NCBI GenBank assembly: GCA_032718475.1
Contig: JAUCBJ010008627.1
Coordinates: forward strand, 1 to 64,000
DNA from: Nemertoderma westbladi
Taxonomy: Eukaryota; Xenacoelomorpha; Nemertodermatida; Nemertodermatidae
Direction: 5' to 3'
DNA: 64,000 bases
The notes beneath the pieces are model-generated. The model searched no databases. It was not told the DNA's origin and saw only the letters and a list, made by a program, of their open reading frames with translations. Both the position numbers and the translations under genes were made by a program. The number at the start of each line of letters is the position of its first letter. The stretch's first letter is position 1. Of this stretch, positions 10,867-22,612 are shown in pieces.

Positions 10867-12510
10867 TTAATCCTCCTGGTAACTGATCTTCTCCTTCAGA
10901 AATCTGCCTGATATCTTGTATTTGGGAAGATCTTTAACAACATGTACCTGTACAGATGTCAGTGGAGCGGTATCACTAGTGGTCTTCGTCCTGGAGTAGT
11001 GATGATGAAAACATCGCTTTAAATATGTAATGGCCTTACAGAGCCGATTCCAGGAACTATAGTGATGTATCGCTCTCTGCAGGAGAGGTGAGAGTCCCTG
11101 CGAGACGTCTGGTGTTCCAGATTTCCAATCTCTCTCTCTGATTTCCACAACAGACTTATTTGTGGCTGGGGTTTTTGGATCCAAAGCGTCGTCTCCAGAA
11201 GTGTGTAGTACAGACAGATCTATCACGGGTTTAAATAACTTCGATTTACTCGCTCGGGTTTTAGGTTTGACTTTCTCCGCTCCCTTGGCTTGTCTAATCT
11301 CCGCCGTGGTAAGATGAGGAGGCCATTCATCCTCTTCTTTGCTTAGGAAGTCGGGTCCGCCTAACCAGTCTGGAGTATCTATCAGTTCTTGTGGAGTTGC
11401 TCCTCTGGAGGCGATGTCGGCTGGATTAATCGTTCCGGGGCAATGTCTCCATTGATCTATCTTCGTGCGACTATGTATAATGGCTACTCTGTTGGTAACG
11501 AAGACACTGAACTGACAGACTTCATTGGTTATATACTCCAACACGAGTAAAGCATCGGTCCAATAGACAGTTTTCTCCAGTGGATAGTCGATCTGTTCGG
11601 TTACATTCCGGCCGATGGCTGTAGCGTATAGAGCCGCTTTTAACTCCGCTCGAGGAACTTTCAACTTGTTGTTTATCAAGGCCTTAGAGGTAACCAAGGC
11701 GACCTTGATTCCATCCGGAGTTTCAACTCTCAGGTAGGCTACTATACCTATTCCCATATCGCTGGCGTCTCCAAACACATGGAGTTGATAGGAATACGTG
11801 GGGAGAACATGACCAAAATATGAACGGGAAATTATAAAGTTCTCGATGGATGGTAGAGAATCTTCCCATTTCATCCATTTCTTTAATAGTTCTCCTTTAA
11901 GTGGATCGTCCCATGAGTGATTTTCAAGCCACATTTGTTGTACTAAACTCCGAGCAATCAATATAACTGGGTTAATAAATCCCAATGGATCGAAATAAGT
12001 GCTCAGGATACTTAGACAAATCCGTTTAGTCCGAACTGGATTATCTCGCTGTTTTAGCTGGAAAAACAGGATATCTCCCTCCGTGTCCCATTTCAAACCA
12101 AGTGTCTTGGTTTCTGGAAGATCGTCCTTGATAAGGTCTAGGTCTTTAACTCCTCGGTCTTCTACCGGGATTGATTCCAGAAATTCACGGGAGTTGCTGG
12201 TGAATTTAGTTAATCGAAATCCACCTATTTTCAAGCACTCTACCGTTCCTTTGGCGACATCAATGGCTTCTTCCACCGATGGGAGGGACTTTAAATTGTC
12301 GTCCATGTATATATCCCGTTTGATGTTGTCGATAACCTCTTTGGAGAAGGCGTCCCGGTTGTCATCAGCAGTGGTACGCACTATTGAGCAGGCGTTTGAA
12401 GGGCTCGAGATGATCCCAAAAGCCTGGATGGTCATCCAGTACTCCACCGGTTTCTGGTTGAGGTCTCCTTCAGGCCACCACAGAAATCGTAGGCTGTCTC
12501 GATCCCTATC
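10867..12510 (-). pseudogene. BEL/Pao reverse transcriptase C-half and RNase H
   Basis: Starts abruptly at DRDSLRFLWWPEGD, a mid-RT motif. It continues through YWMTIQAFGIISSPSNA to the catalytic IYMDDNLKS. Then come a Peptidase_A17/Pao linker region (LSILSTYFDPLGFINPVILIA), a tether around SRSYFGHVL, and RNase H with its acidic residues in HVFGDASDMGIG, VPRAELKAAL, YWTDALLVLEY and NPADIASRG. The RT fingers and the first catalytic Asp motif are missing upstream, so this copy cannot encode a working polymerase. It ends at a TAA at 10867-10869, in frame with the integrase beyond. Confidence 0.87.
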
Positions 12511-13830
12511 CAGCCGCTTACGTCCTTCTGGGCTCCTCCCCGAGGCGCACCCACGAGGCGGACGCTTTTCCACCACCCTTGGGGCCAGTCCGACTCCGTT
12601 TTTATCAGACCGGGCCGGAGGGTAGCCCGATGCTTCCCGGATTCACTTTTCAATCCCCCGATCACACCGGCACAGCTCGTCGCATGTGTAGCCAGATGGT
12701 CGGCTACTGTCAACTTACTGTGGCCTGACTGTACATTGAGCCAACTCAGAGAGTCAACCGGCGGGTGGACCAGTCGATAGCGATCGAGCATCAAGGTCAC
12801 CCTTGAGCCAAACCGACGGTCTTGTCCCAAGTGGGCTTGCGCTACCCAACATGGAATATTGACACGTTTTCACCCGCCTCGCCGGCAGTATTGAGGGGAA
12901 GTCGGTTCCGCAAACAATACTGACTAGCTCGAAAGCTAGGAACAAGTAACCACTTACCAGTCATTGTACACGTGTACTCAACAGATGTTCACGAAATCAA
13001 GTACACAATGGTAAACACAAAATCGGACACATACCATGCACACACAGAGGACATAATCGGGAAAGACAAATCGGTGACAAAATCAGAGGGGACAAATTGT
13101 ATCGACTGATAAAAGAGTCGAGAGTACCTTATTTTGCCGTCAGGGCAAAATAACTTTGTGTGCACAAAGTATGCTGGGGCGCAGTAAAGATATGGTCCTA
13201 CTAATACCAGCGGCGTCTAGACCAACCGGCAAGGGTTCCCATACTCACTCGCAGTGGCCATACATACACTCACGTATACCACGTACCCACAGCAACAGAA
13301 AGCTCAAGCAAACTACCACTGATCGTCCATACACAAACCACAGATTCCAAAGTATCGTTCACTCGGACCACACTACAACACCACCCCCTCCTTGAAGCGG
13401 ATATTCCAGGTGCTACCTCCATTCCAATAGTAGTACCAACAGAATCATCAGAATCCTGCCCATTCCGATGCAACACCTCCATTCCAATAGTGCTACCCTG
13501 GGAAAAGACACGTTTCGGCGGCCGATCGGAGACAGCAAAGAGTCTGGTCAACTCATACATACCAAACATAGACCTACCACATAGACCACAGATCACACTA
13601 AGCCACCACCCCTACTGTGTACAGGACTGGCAGTACGGCAACAGGCCGACTAGACGGTACCACGGCACCATGTTGATTCATGGTTCGCAAGACACGAGGG
13701 CCTTCAGTATCTCCCTTGCACTTACGGGACGATTTAACGTGCCCCCAGACACTCACGAGTCCGCCGCCGCCTGTTGTCGACACCCCTATAGAGACCTCAC
13801 CTCTTTGGGTATCGACTTGTCCCGCTGGAT
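12511..13830. other. Foreign or rearranged filler replacing RT N-terminus
   Basis: Sequence between the protease frame and the RT half that matches no BEL/Pao domain in any frame. It is GC-richer than the rest of the element, contains two adjacent hairpins (13129-13153 and 13153-13170), and a direct repeat CACCTCCATTCCAATAGT (copies near 13415 and 13467, the first beginning TACCTCC). An insertion with deletion of the RT fingers is the simplest reading. The origin is not identified. Confidence 0.5.
13129..13170. repeat. Two adjacent perfect hairpins
   Basis: TTATTTTGCC (13129-13138) pairs with GGCAAAATAA (13144-13153) around a 5-nt loop. ACTTTGTG (13153-13160) pairs with CACAAAGT (13163-13170) around TG. 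They share base 13153. The role is unknown; they lie in the filler segment. Confidence 0.7.
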
Positions 13831-14875
13831 GAATGAGGTGACATAGGTTCACTTGGTTTTGCCAAGTTTCATTTTCTGTAAGGAGGTCGATGGTATTCTC
13901 CTCGTCGAAGAGTTGGTGGATATCGTCATTATCTGAGGAGTATGGTGTTCCCTCAGGTGGGTCGTCTCCCTCACTGGTCTCATCTTCCCATTCACTCACC
14001 TGGTAGACTCGTTCTTTGGGTAGCCTTTCCATGAGAGTTCTACGGGAAGGTCCAGTAAAGTACCAACCTACTCTAGTTCTTCCCGCATAGGATTGCAGTG
14101 GTTGTGGTTGAGCAGGCCGTTTTTCCGATGTCTCAAGCGCCTCATGCGCATTTTGGCCGATGAGTATTTGCACTCCAGGGTAATCTGTGTTGAATCTAGG
14201 TATCTCATGCTGTTGGGTGAAGTCGTCCTCATCCCAGTTATAAGGTTCCACTTGGCTGGTAGCGAAGTTCTTTATCGCCACCATTTTTACTGACCTTATA
14301 CTGTGTTCTCCTAGTTCATCCTGGGGGGTGGACAACGCGCCTACATAATAGTCTGTAGTTACTGTAGATTTCCAAACCTGCATAATTCCTGACATGTTCA
14401 ACTTAGTTCGGAACTTGGGTTGTCCAGCAAAGATGTCTTCGGCTAGTTCTTTGTCGATGAATGTTCCTGTGCTGCCGGAGTCAAGGAGGGCGTTCACTAT
14501 ATAGCTCTTTTCTGACCCGTGGACTCTCAACTGCACTACGGGAAATTCTCGGATTCCTACGTTGGAAGTTGGTGCTTTCCAAGATGGTTGTCGGTCAGGA
14601 GTAGTTAGGGGGAGCTCACTATCAATTTCCTTCTCATACGTAAGTGCTCGATACACTGCGGTATTTATTAGGTAACAGGATTCGTTTTCGTTGGAGAATT
14701 CATCCGTATAGAATCCTTCCATCTCAGAACTTTGGTCAGTGTCGTTCACATCACTGAATTGGACATGTAGTTCGGACTCACTTACCTGACTCGGGTTGTT
14801 TCTTTCGAATTCGGTGTGCAGCAAGATATGATGTTTCGCGCCGCACTTAGCACACCTCGCGTCAGAGTAACAGGT
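13598..14875 (-). pseudogene. BEL/Pao gag end and aspartic protease
   Basis: In frame with gag after a TGA at 14876-14878. It begins with the second Cys/His cluster of the gag nucleocapsid (CAKCGAKHHILLH), then a linker, then a DUF1758-type retropepsin with ALLDSGSTGTFI (catalytic D, about 14450-14500) and the hydrophobic VQILIGQNAHEAL turn. From about 13830 onward the frame no longer resembles the family, and it ends at a TAG (13598-13600). The protease therefore looks complete, but its join to RT is destroyed. Confidence 0.82.
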
Positions 14876-17800
14876 TCACCGTTGGTGTCCTTGTCTGAGG
14901 CAATTATAACACAATCGCTTATCCCACATGACTTCGCGTCTATCCTTTAAGGATTTCTTTAGGAATTCATCACACACACTTAAACGGTGGGGCCCGTCGC
15001 ACAATGCACATTTTGGTTTGATGTTACTTACTTTACCTTGGGTAATGTTGTGCACACTCGTTCTTTCCTCGGGCTTTCTTCCACGAACTCTCTTAGGAGA
15101 CGTAGGAGGAGTTTTTGTTACCTGTTCTCTCCTGTCACTAATTCGAGACTTAAATTTACTTACGTCTTTAGTTGCTTTGTTGACATAGTAAGATCTTGCG
15201 GTGTCTTTCCCATTGTCCTCCTCTTGAGAGGCCTGGCTTTCACCGTCGTCTGTATAACACACTGGTGTTACCTTTCTCCTAGAAACGGTTTTCTCACTTA
15301 CCTTATTTTCCGGTGTCTTCTCTCTGGACTGCTTTAGGAGCTGTAATTTTACCTCTCCATCTAAGAATGACATGAGATCAGCCATGGTAGGGTCTCGTTG
15401 TTGTTGTTCCATCATATATAACACTTTCTTATCCCAGCGTGTACCAACTCCACCCTTTGGCAAAGTAGATGCTACGGCTCCAATAACCATAGCACTCTGA
15501 TATTCATGAGACTTACCTAGCCAATCTAATTGTCTACAGATCTCCTGAATCTCATCGGAAAACTCTATAATCCCGCTGCTAATGAACTTTCGGGGCGCTA
15601 CCAATTTTGCATACAAATACCTAGCTATGTTATTCCTATTACCATACCTGATGTTTAAGGTATTCCATACTTGGCTTAATCCATCTGGATGTCCAATAAA
15701 CTTTAACGCCATTAACTTGGGAGATCCTTCCAAGCACTCGATGAGGAATCTAAGTTTCTCTCCGTTAGATAGCACAGAGTTCTGTATGTTATCTTTGTAA
15801 TATTCATTAAAAGGTAACCATTTCATCTCATCTCCATTGAACTTGACGATCTCTCCCACATTTACCGCTTGACGGGCTTCGGTTCTAGCCATTTGATGCG
15901 TAAAACTTTCTTGGGCCATCGTATTATTTAATATCGAGTTATCGGTATATAAATTTCTCGGATTATTATCAGGTCTATATGGAATATCATTGTCAACAGG
16001 TTTATAATTACCCTTAATAGGGTTTACTATAGGAGTTTCTACTTCACTAGCAGTGTAGATGCGTGTAGGCTCCACACCTTGCGTATGAAATACTTCAGAC
16101 CTAACAGGTTGACACATTGTTACAGGGTGTGGTGGTATACCCTTTTGTATATTTACTAATTTATCGCGTTCTAACGCGATATTCTGCTGCACTTCTTGCA
16201 ACTCTAACCTACTTTCCCTTACTGTTCCCTTGAATTGTTGAACAGTCTCCTGCATCTGCCCGAGCAGGAGATTCATCCCCCGCCGCCCCTCATCCACCCA
16301 CTCGACCGCCGAAGCGGGAGCCGCCAACACAGTAGCGGGTAGACAAGGGACAACGGGCGACAAATCGTTGATATTTCGCTCGGAGTCCAGTACAGGAACT
16401 GTCTCAGGGGCTGTTCTGCTGGGCACAGGTAGTTTAGTGCTGTGCAAAGGGAATTTAGAGTTGGGTTCTGGAAGTACAGGGATCTCTATCACAGAGGGGG
16501 TAGCTTCGAGAACAGGCCTAATTATTTCAGGCTCATCTACTATAGTAGGGAGTCTTTTTACTCTAATAATTTGGTCTGTGGGTTCTGTACTACCTAAGTC
16601 CGTGCTAGCTAGTTGCCTTCTCACAGCTGGGGGCAAATCAGGCAATTTCTGACGGTGGGGCATTCTTCTACGCCTGCTAGGACGAGATCTATTTCCTCCG
16701 TCTTCAGGATCTGTTGTATCGCCTTCATCCGATGATGTAAAACCCTGTCGCTTAGGGGTGGATCGACTTATCATCTGCCACTGAGTAGCTGTTCTCTGTT
16801 TATCTATGTAGTCTTGCTTCTCTTGCAGATTTTCCAACTCTAGTTGGATGGTCTCTTCAGACGCTCTCCGTTCTGCTTCTGCCACTGCTATCTTTCTTTC
16901 CGCTTATGCCGCTTTTCTTTCCGCTTCTGCCGCTGCCACTGCCGCTTTTCTTTCCACTTCTGCCGCTGCCACTGCCGCTTTTCTTTCCACTTCTGCCGCT
17001 TTTCTTTCCGCTTCTGCCGCTTTTCTTTCCGCTTCTGCCGCTGCCTCTGCCACTTTTCTTTCCACTTCTGCCGCTTTTCTTTCCACTTCTGCCGCTTTTC
17101 TTTCCGCTTCTGCCGCTTTTCTTTCCGCTTCTGCCGCTGCCACTGCCGCTTTTCTTTCCACTTCTGCCGCTTTTCTTTCCGCTTCTGCCTCTGCCGCTGC
17201 CGCTGCTGCTGTCTTTCTGTCTTCTATACGTTTTTTCTTTACTTGTTCTTCTTGGACCCTAGCGATGCGGCTGCTTTCATCAAATTTAGCTTGGTTCGCA
17301 GCTAACATTTCCGCATCTAATGCGTCCAACACAAACTTGGCTCCTTCACTATTAGGGCGAAGTCCAGCCAGCCGTCTCCTCAACTCTTTGTCTCCTACAA
17401 ATCGTTGATAGTCCGACAGATAGATGTCAATAGCGTCCTTCTTCTGAGGTTTCTCTAATGTAACCTCGCTTTCCACCTGAGAAAAGGCAGCGTCTGTTGA
17501 TTCTCCATGGGTCGAGCGCTCATTTAGCTGAATTTTCCATTGGGTCGTTCCTTGAACCTTGAGACTCACCCGTTGGAACCAAGTCTTGACGGCAACTTGC
17601 AACGACGTGTCTTGGGTTCTCTTCGAAGCTTCCTCAAAGGCTGATAGTAGTAGTCTGATTCTTAGGATTCTTACTCGAACTTGATAAAGCAGCTCTCCCT
17701 GCTCTTGAGGTCCTTGATGTTGTTGAAACAGTTGTTCCTCTAATCGCTCCAAAGAGCTGAAGAATCCCTGTACATATCCCGCTGCCGACCTCTTCCACAC

Positions 17801-18391
17801 AGCTGGATCACTAGTGTCTTTTGTCACTCCCATCCTGTATAAGTCCTCCCAGGCAGCTTCCGATAAGTTAAACGGGAGTCCGGGTCCGGGAAAGTTCCAT
17901 TGCGTCTCGACAATAGACTTCAGTTCCTCCCTTGTGTATCCCGCATAACTGTCCTTGGTCGATCGCTTACTTCTCGCCCAATCGATTTGGTGTTCCTCCA
18001 CTGCAATCAATACCCTAGTGAGTACGGCTGCAGGAAGAATGAGAAGTGGATCCGAATAAACCGCATCTGCCATCCTTGCTCCGCGCTCGGGTGTCAACTC
18101 TACAGTATCTGAACTACTGGAGCTATCGGGCCGCTGAGAAATAAGTTCTCGGCTCGGGTGTTGCTGCTGTTTAACAGCTGCTTCTTGGTCCCGCTTGACT
18201 TGAGCCCAAGTGCCTATGATAGACCTACGGTGTTTGACTAGCCTAGGGTCTGATACTACTACTGGAGGGATGACCTTTCTTACAGTAGGAGGGGAGTTGA
18301 ACTTCGGTCTCAAATGTTCCGCACTCCTATCTGGATCACAGATGGTTGTATCTAGGAGACTGTCTGACAGGTTTTGCTTTGTGTCAGACAT
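14876..18391 (-). pseudogene. BEL/Pao gag, long form with helical repeat
   Basis: Starts at an ATG at 18391 and runs about 1,170 codons to a TGA, interrupted once by TAA at 16904-16906. Residues 1-370 are a globular N-terminal region I do not recognise, with a Trp-rich segment near 155-200. About 380-510 is an Ala/Glu/Arg/Lys repeat (AERKAAE), surely helical. A Pro-rich linker follows, then a DUF1759-like gag core (EIVKFNGDEMKWLPFNEYY, LLKFL-like helices, YGNRNNIARYLYAKL), and a first zinc knuckle (CALCDGPHRLSVC, CYNCLRQGHQ). Both stops are single-base changes in otherwise continuous frame. The TGA sits exactly between two zinc-binding blocks, so readthrough cannot be excluded. This gag is longer than is usual for the superfamily. 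Confidence 0.85.
16907..17215 (-). repeat. Coding minisatellite in gag (AERKAAE units)
   Basis: Tandem units of about 21 bp (GCCGCTTTTCTTTCCGCTTC on the plus strand), with Ala-rich spacer variants, encode the helical repeat of gag. The composition is strongly strand-biased: the plus strand is pyrimidine-rich. Because the period is a multiple of three, long frames on the opposite strand are spurious. Confidence 0.85.
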
Positions 18392-20845
18392 GTTTGTTTA
18401 TACCATTGGATGCCTACTGCTAGAACTACAGTTAAAGCAAGTCTAGTAATTCAGTATCAACTATAAGCCTAGTAATTAATTACCGATATCGTTACTCAGT
18501 GTAACGTGATATATATACACAATATATTAGAATACCAGTATACACTTATAGTATATATATAAGTATTATTACAGACTAGGTTTGTCACAGAATACCGGTA
18601 TATAATTTCAGCACAAATATATATAAATATATAATAAGCCTATCGTGAATACCAGTATACAACTTACACTTATAGTATATAAGTATAATTATAGACTAGA
18701 ATTAATTACAGAATACCGGTATATAATTTCAGCTCAAATTTATAGAAATAAATATAATAAGCCTATCGTAAATACCGGTATGTCAATTATTTTAGAATAA
18801 TTGAATTTCTGAATTTAATGTTACTTAGTTACTTTACTTTACCTTATTACCGTTATTTAAGCAGTAGTCCAACTGATATTAAGACCTAATTGATGTATGA
18901 CAGGCCTACTGTTTTATAAATCGGTTTGAGTTTATTTATAATATATATATATATACCCTTTAATGGGTTTTTGTCAATGTTTGAAATAAATGTTATTATT
19001 TCTGGTAAGGAGTCACTACACAGAAGCTGTACGCTCTCAGTGAAGTGCTACTTGTTGGACACTAAAACAAATAATTCTAATTTACTAAGTTACTTATTAC
19101 TACAAATTACGTACAATTAATGGGTGAGATTACAATCTCTAAATAAACACAAAAAATTACACGTACAAATTTGAGGGTTAATTTTACAGGGAATCTACAA
19201 ACCAGCCTAACAAGGAGTTAGAATATCTGGTTATTACAAACGGACAAGATACTACGGTATTTGAAAATAATAAAGCAGTAGTAAATATATTGCGTTGTCT
19301 AGATAAGAAAATACCACTGTCTGACGACTTATAGCCGTAGCGCTATAAGTACTACGTTATGTACCCGGAGTGTTCCTACCTAGAAGTTAATTACCGCAGC
19401 CTACCATAGCTAATGTGCCTATTAACCACTTTACAACACAAATATACTGCCTACACACTAATTACCTTTGGAAAGCACTGTACACTAAACCCTAAATTAG
19501 GTACAAGTACTTATACAACAAATAACCAGCAGTTAAAAAATACTTGTACAGCTAAAAGAACCACGGTATCTGCCGGAGTGACCAGAGCATAAAATCACCA
19601 GTCTTTACCTACGCCAAACAGCCCTGATGTAGTACCGGGGTTAATTTAACTATAACGGTATGTATAACAAGCACAATTACTGCAGGAATAAACTTGGGGT
19701 ATGTATGTTGCGAATAATCGCATAAACTCTGAATAATAAATATTACGCTACCCGTACAGACTACACAAACAAAATACAAACCAAATGCTGGCAGACTACT
19801 ATCAAGCCTAAATAAACTACAGTATATGCAGACTCCGAAATGGTTAGTTAGTATGCGTTCTAACCGAGTAGTACGAGTTATACTTTCGGGGGGATTCACC
19901 TTACAGCACTGGATGCCCCCACGTTCGTAACTAGTACTTTATCGGACATACACTCTACACACACTGCAATCTCTTCAGACCTGACAACAGCCAGACAATA
20001 ATCCAGCTTACAAATTACCTGTACAATCTGCGCAGGCTTACATGCCTTCTGCTCAATATTAACTTACAAATTAATAAAACTGACAGAAATAAGTAAAATC
20101 CCAATAAAAAACCAGGGCGGCCATCCCTGATTAAATATCAAGACCTACCGGTATATAATTATCAAAATCGAATAATACTGATGTACCTGTACTGCTGTAA
20201 GTACCGGTTCGGGTGGTTAGGTAGGTAGGCCTACTGGTTACCGGTCGACCGGTACTTTTGCCTTTATTGCCTACGTTGCAATAAAGAAACTATAACTGTT
20301 ATTGTTCGCGCTTTTAGACCTTTAGCAGTTTAACCTGCCAATTTTAGGTGTCTTCTAGGTTATAAATCAACTTTAGCCTATAACAAGTATTTGATACACA
20401 TAAAGCTACATTAGCCGAAGCCAGCCTATGCGCAACCATTCACCCACAGTTAAGGGAGACTGGATTCGGATGCTCTGACCTTATTGCGGTGTAGACTTGT
20501 ACTATTCGATTGATCGTTAATATATAATCTCTGACAAATATTATTCACTTTTGGGAAATATTAACAGTTCCTTTAGGACGTGGCGCTCTAAGTATGTAAA
20601 CAGAGTTATGACTTACACTAAACACAATGGTATGGCTAATGATTTTCGTATAAAGCGCATTCTTTAGGAAATGCTTTGTTATCTATCACATTCATGCACA
20701 CTACCGCACACTGCTGCACACTGATCTGCCGACCTTCACTAAATTTGATCATATATAAGGAGAACAGCAACTGACACATGTAGGGTCTATGAAATAGCAT
20801 TCAATTCACTCCAAAACCACTATAATGTAAGTCGCAATTGCTATA
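18392..20845 (-). other. 5' leader of the giant element
   Basis: 2.45 kb of AT-rich, stop-filled sequence between the 5' LTR and the gag ATG. It holds a tandem repeat with a 121-bp period (AATACCGGTATATAATTTCAG at 18591 and 18712, with a third partial at about 18772). The part next to the LTR (20303-20845) recurs at 58024-58569, which proves it belongs to the element. Leaders this long are unusual for BEL/Pao. It may carry packaging or translation signals, but none is identified. Confidence 0.7.
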
Positions 20846-21477
20846 TGTAACCGGTCTCTCTAACCTTCAGTATATCAAGAAGATTGGGGTTTTATGATTA
20901 TTTATCGATATTCTCCAAATATAACAACATATCCATCAACTTCTAACAATTAATAACCGACAGTAAATAGCAGTAAAATAATGCGGTGAAAGGTATGTAT
21001 AGTATGATATGATATGATAGGACTTGATAACAGTTATACGTTTCTATAATCAAAGCCGTTCTAATGTTTGGCTAAAGTCTGAAACACCGAATAATTCCAA
21101 AGCCGATATTCTGGGCTCAGGAAAAAAGGTAAACAAAGACCATAATGCATTGCGCGATCTTCCGTAGGCTTCTGTGCAAGATAAAATGAAAATCGCTCTG
21201 ATTGGTCGAGTGAGCCGAACAAAGAAAGCCAAAAAGCTCCACATCAACATATCAGCTGATAGATGTCGTCATCTGAACTACACTGTATTAAGAGTATTTT
21301 GGCATATTGCGGCATAAAATGGCTTGTTATGTCCGCTAAAGTACACATACAGAAAAATGGCTTTTTATGTCCACTAAAACACCTACACAGTAAGAAAACG
21401 GCTTTTTATGTCCGTTAAAACACCTAAAGAGTACTTTGCGGGGAAAATGACTAGTTATATCCGCAAAAGCCTTTACA
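20846..21477 (-). promoter_or_regulatory. 5' LTR of the giant element
   Basis: 632-bp partner of 3053-3684, ending CTTTACA at 21477. As the 5' LTR of a minus-strand element it should contain the promoter. The same GGCTTTTTATGTCC-based degenerate repeats occupy its upstream end (about 21315-21470). No unambiguous TATA box was found. Confidence 0.88.
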
Positions 21478-22060
21478 AAGACATTCTGGAAAACAATGTC
21501 AAAGTCGTTGCTGCTGACCTGAATGCGCAAGTTGGTGAAGACATCAAGGGTTTACACCAAGGCGTCCTTTAATCCTCAAAAAAATCTACGCTAGCAGTGG
21601 CATTATGACATAGAAGCTGAGGTACTCTCACTAGATAGTGAAACTGTTTTCTTCCCAATCCTGGCACTGGCTGGCATCCTGCAAGGCGACACATTGCCAT
21701 TGGCGCCATTACCATTCATAAATTTATTTGATTATGCAAAAAGGATTGCTACAACTAACTGGTGGGGATCTGGGATTCACACTACAAAAACGCAGAAGTA
21801 GTAGATATCCAGCAACTACAGTCACAGACACCGACTTCGCGAATAACATCGCCCTGTTTTTCAATACGCAAACAGATGCACAGCAACTACTGAACAAAGT
21901 GGAAAGCGGTGCTACGAAGGTTGGATTGCATAAATGCTACCAAGACCGAATACATGACTTAATATTAATTGAAACTTGACCAGAATTGACAACAGTTAGA
22001 GGAATGTTGGCGACTTCCAGTACCTTATGGGTAGAGAGCAGCAGAAAATACGTAAATAGT
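21478..22060 (+). pseudogene. Decayed LINE endonuclease/RT fragment
   Basis: Plus-strand pieces read DILENNVKVVAADLNAQVGED (endonuclease D-x-N block), then GILQGDTLPLAPLPFINLFDYA (RT palm), LGFTLQKRRS, DTDFANNIALF where the FADD-type catalytic aspartates have become FANN, LLNKVESGATKVGLHK, and in another frame GDFQYLMGREQQKIRK. Parts between endonuclease and palm are missing. It directly abuts the right LTR. Confidence 0.72.
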
Positions 22061-22612
22061 ATTCTTTGACCGTTAGACCAGGGATTACTCACAAAGTCGG
22101 ACGACTTATTTCCAGTGCAGTCCCCCAGAACTATAGTTCAGAGGAAACTTCAGTAGGTCTGCCTACTCATTTAGCAACATTTTAAGAATGAGCCTTGGCT
22201 AGTCAAGTCACTTTAAGCAATCGTGCCGAAACGATAAATACGCTGGTCCCCAAAAGCCCAAAAACATAAATCACATGAGAAACACCGATATTTATGGTAT
22301 AATACTGTACAACCTGTATCGACGACCACTCCGTGAACGTACACTGTAGATTACGTTTCAGTGGCCACTCATATTGAAGTAAAACTACATAGGTGACACC
22401 AGATCCACTTTTCTGGCAACCAACACAATGAACGCGTATCAGTGTTGAGATGTCGACCGGCTATGACATTTATAGACCAACTTGAAATCGACAATCGGGA
22501 AGCCCGGAAGGATCCAAGCCAACAATTTTACCGCCCACCGACTAATAATTAACCTCATACACATTATAATGTACAGTCTGCAATGGAATGTTATTACGTT
22601 TTAATCTCTTAC
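22061..22612. other. Intron sequence, no gene
   Basis: AT-rich, no recognisable coding sequence. It ends at the splice donor of the transporter exon: GTAAGAG on the minus strand, with GT at 22612-22611. Confidence 0.5.

Larger units (their letters stand above)
3053..21477 (-). mobile_element. Giant BEL/Pao-type LTR retrotransposon (18.4 kb)
   Basis: Two 632-bp direct repeats (3053-3684 and 20846-21477) enclose gag, protease, RT/RNase H and integrase in BEL/Pao order on the minus strand, plus a large extra ORF 3' of integrase. LTR ends are TGTAA...TTACA on the plus strand; the leftmost T of the left LTR is changed to A. A purine-rich stretch, CTGGGAGCGG, directly precedes the 3' LTR on the minus strand and may be the polypurine tract. 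No clear tRNA primer site follows the 5' LTR (TATAGCAATTGCG). Flanks (CTATA and AAGAC) give no target-site duplication, so the copy may be a recombinant between elements. BEL/Pao elements are typically far shorter, so the size is unusual. It lies in an SLC18B1-like intron in sense orientation. Confidence 0.88.

Noticed and set aside
16844-17408. Plus-strand frames of Phe/Ser/Ala or Pro/Leu repeats opposite gag
   Set aside because: Antisense shadows of the coding minisatellite in gag.
19609-19899. Minus-strand hydrophobic 96-codon frame in the element leader
   Set aside because: No ATG (the assumed start is GTG) and no copy to compare in the second element, which is truncated before it.
20821-20850. 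tRNA primer-binding site next to the 5' LTR
   Set aside because: The sequence after the LTR (TATAGCAATTGCGACTTAC) lacks the usual TGG start. A TGG appears only about 27 bases in, so I do not claim it.
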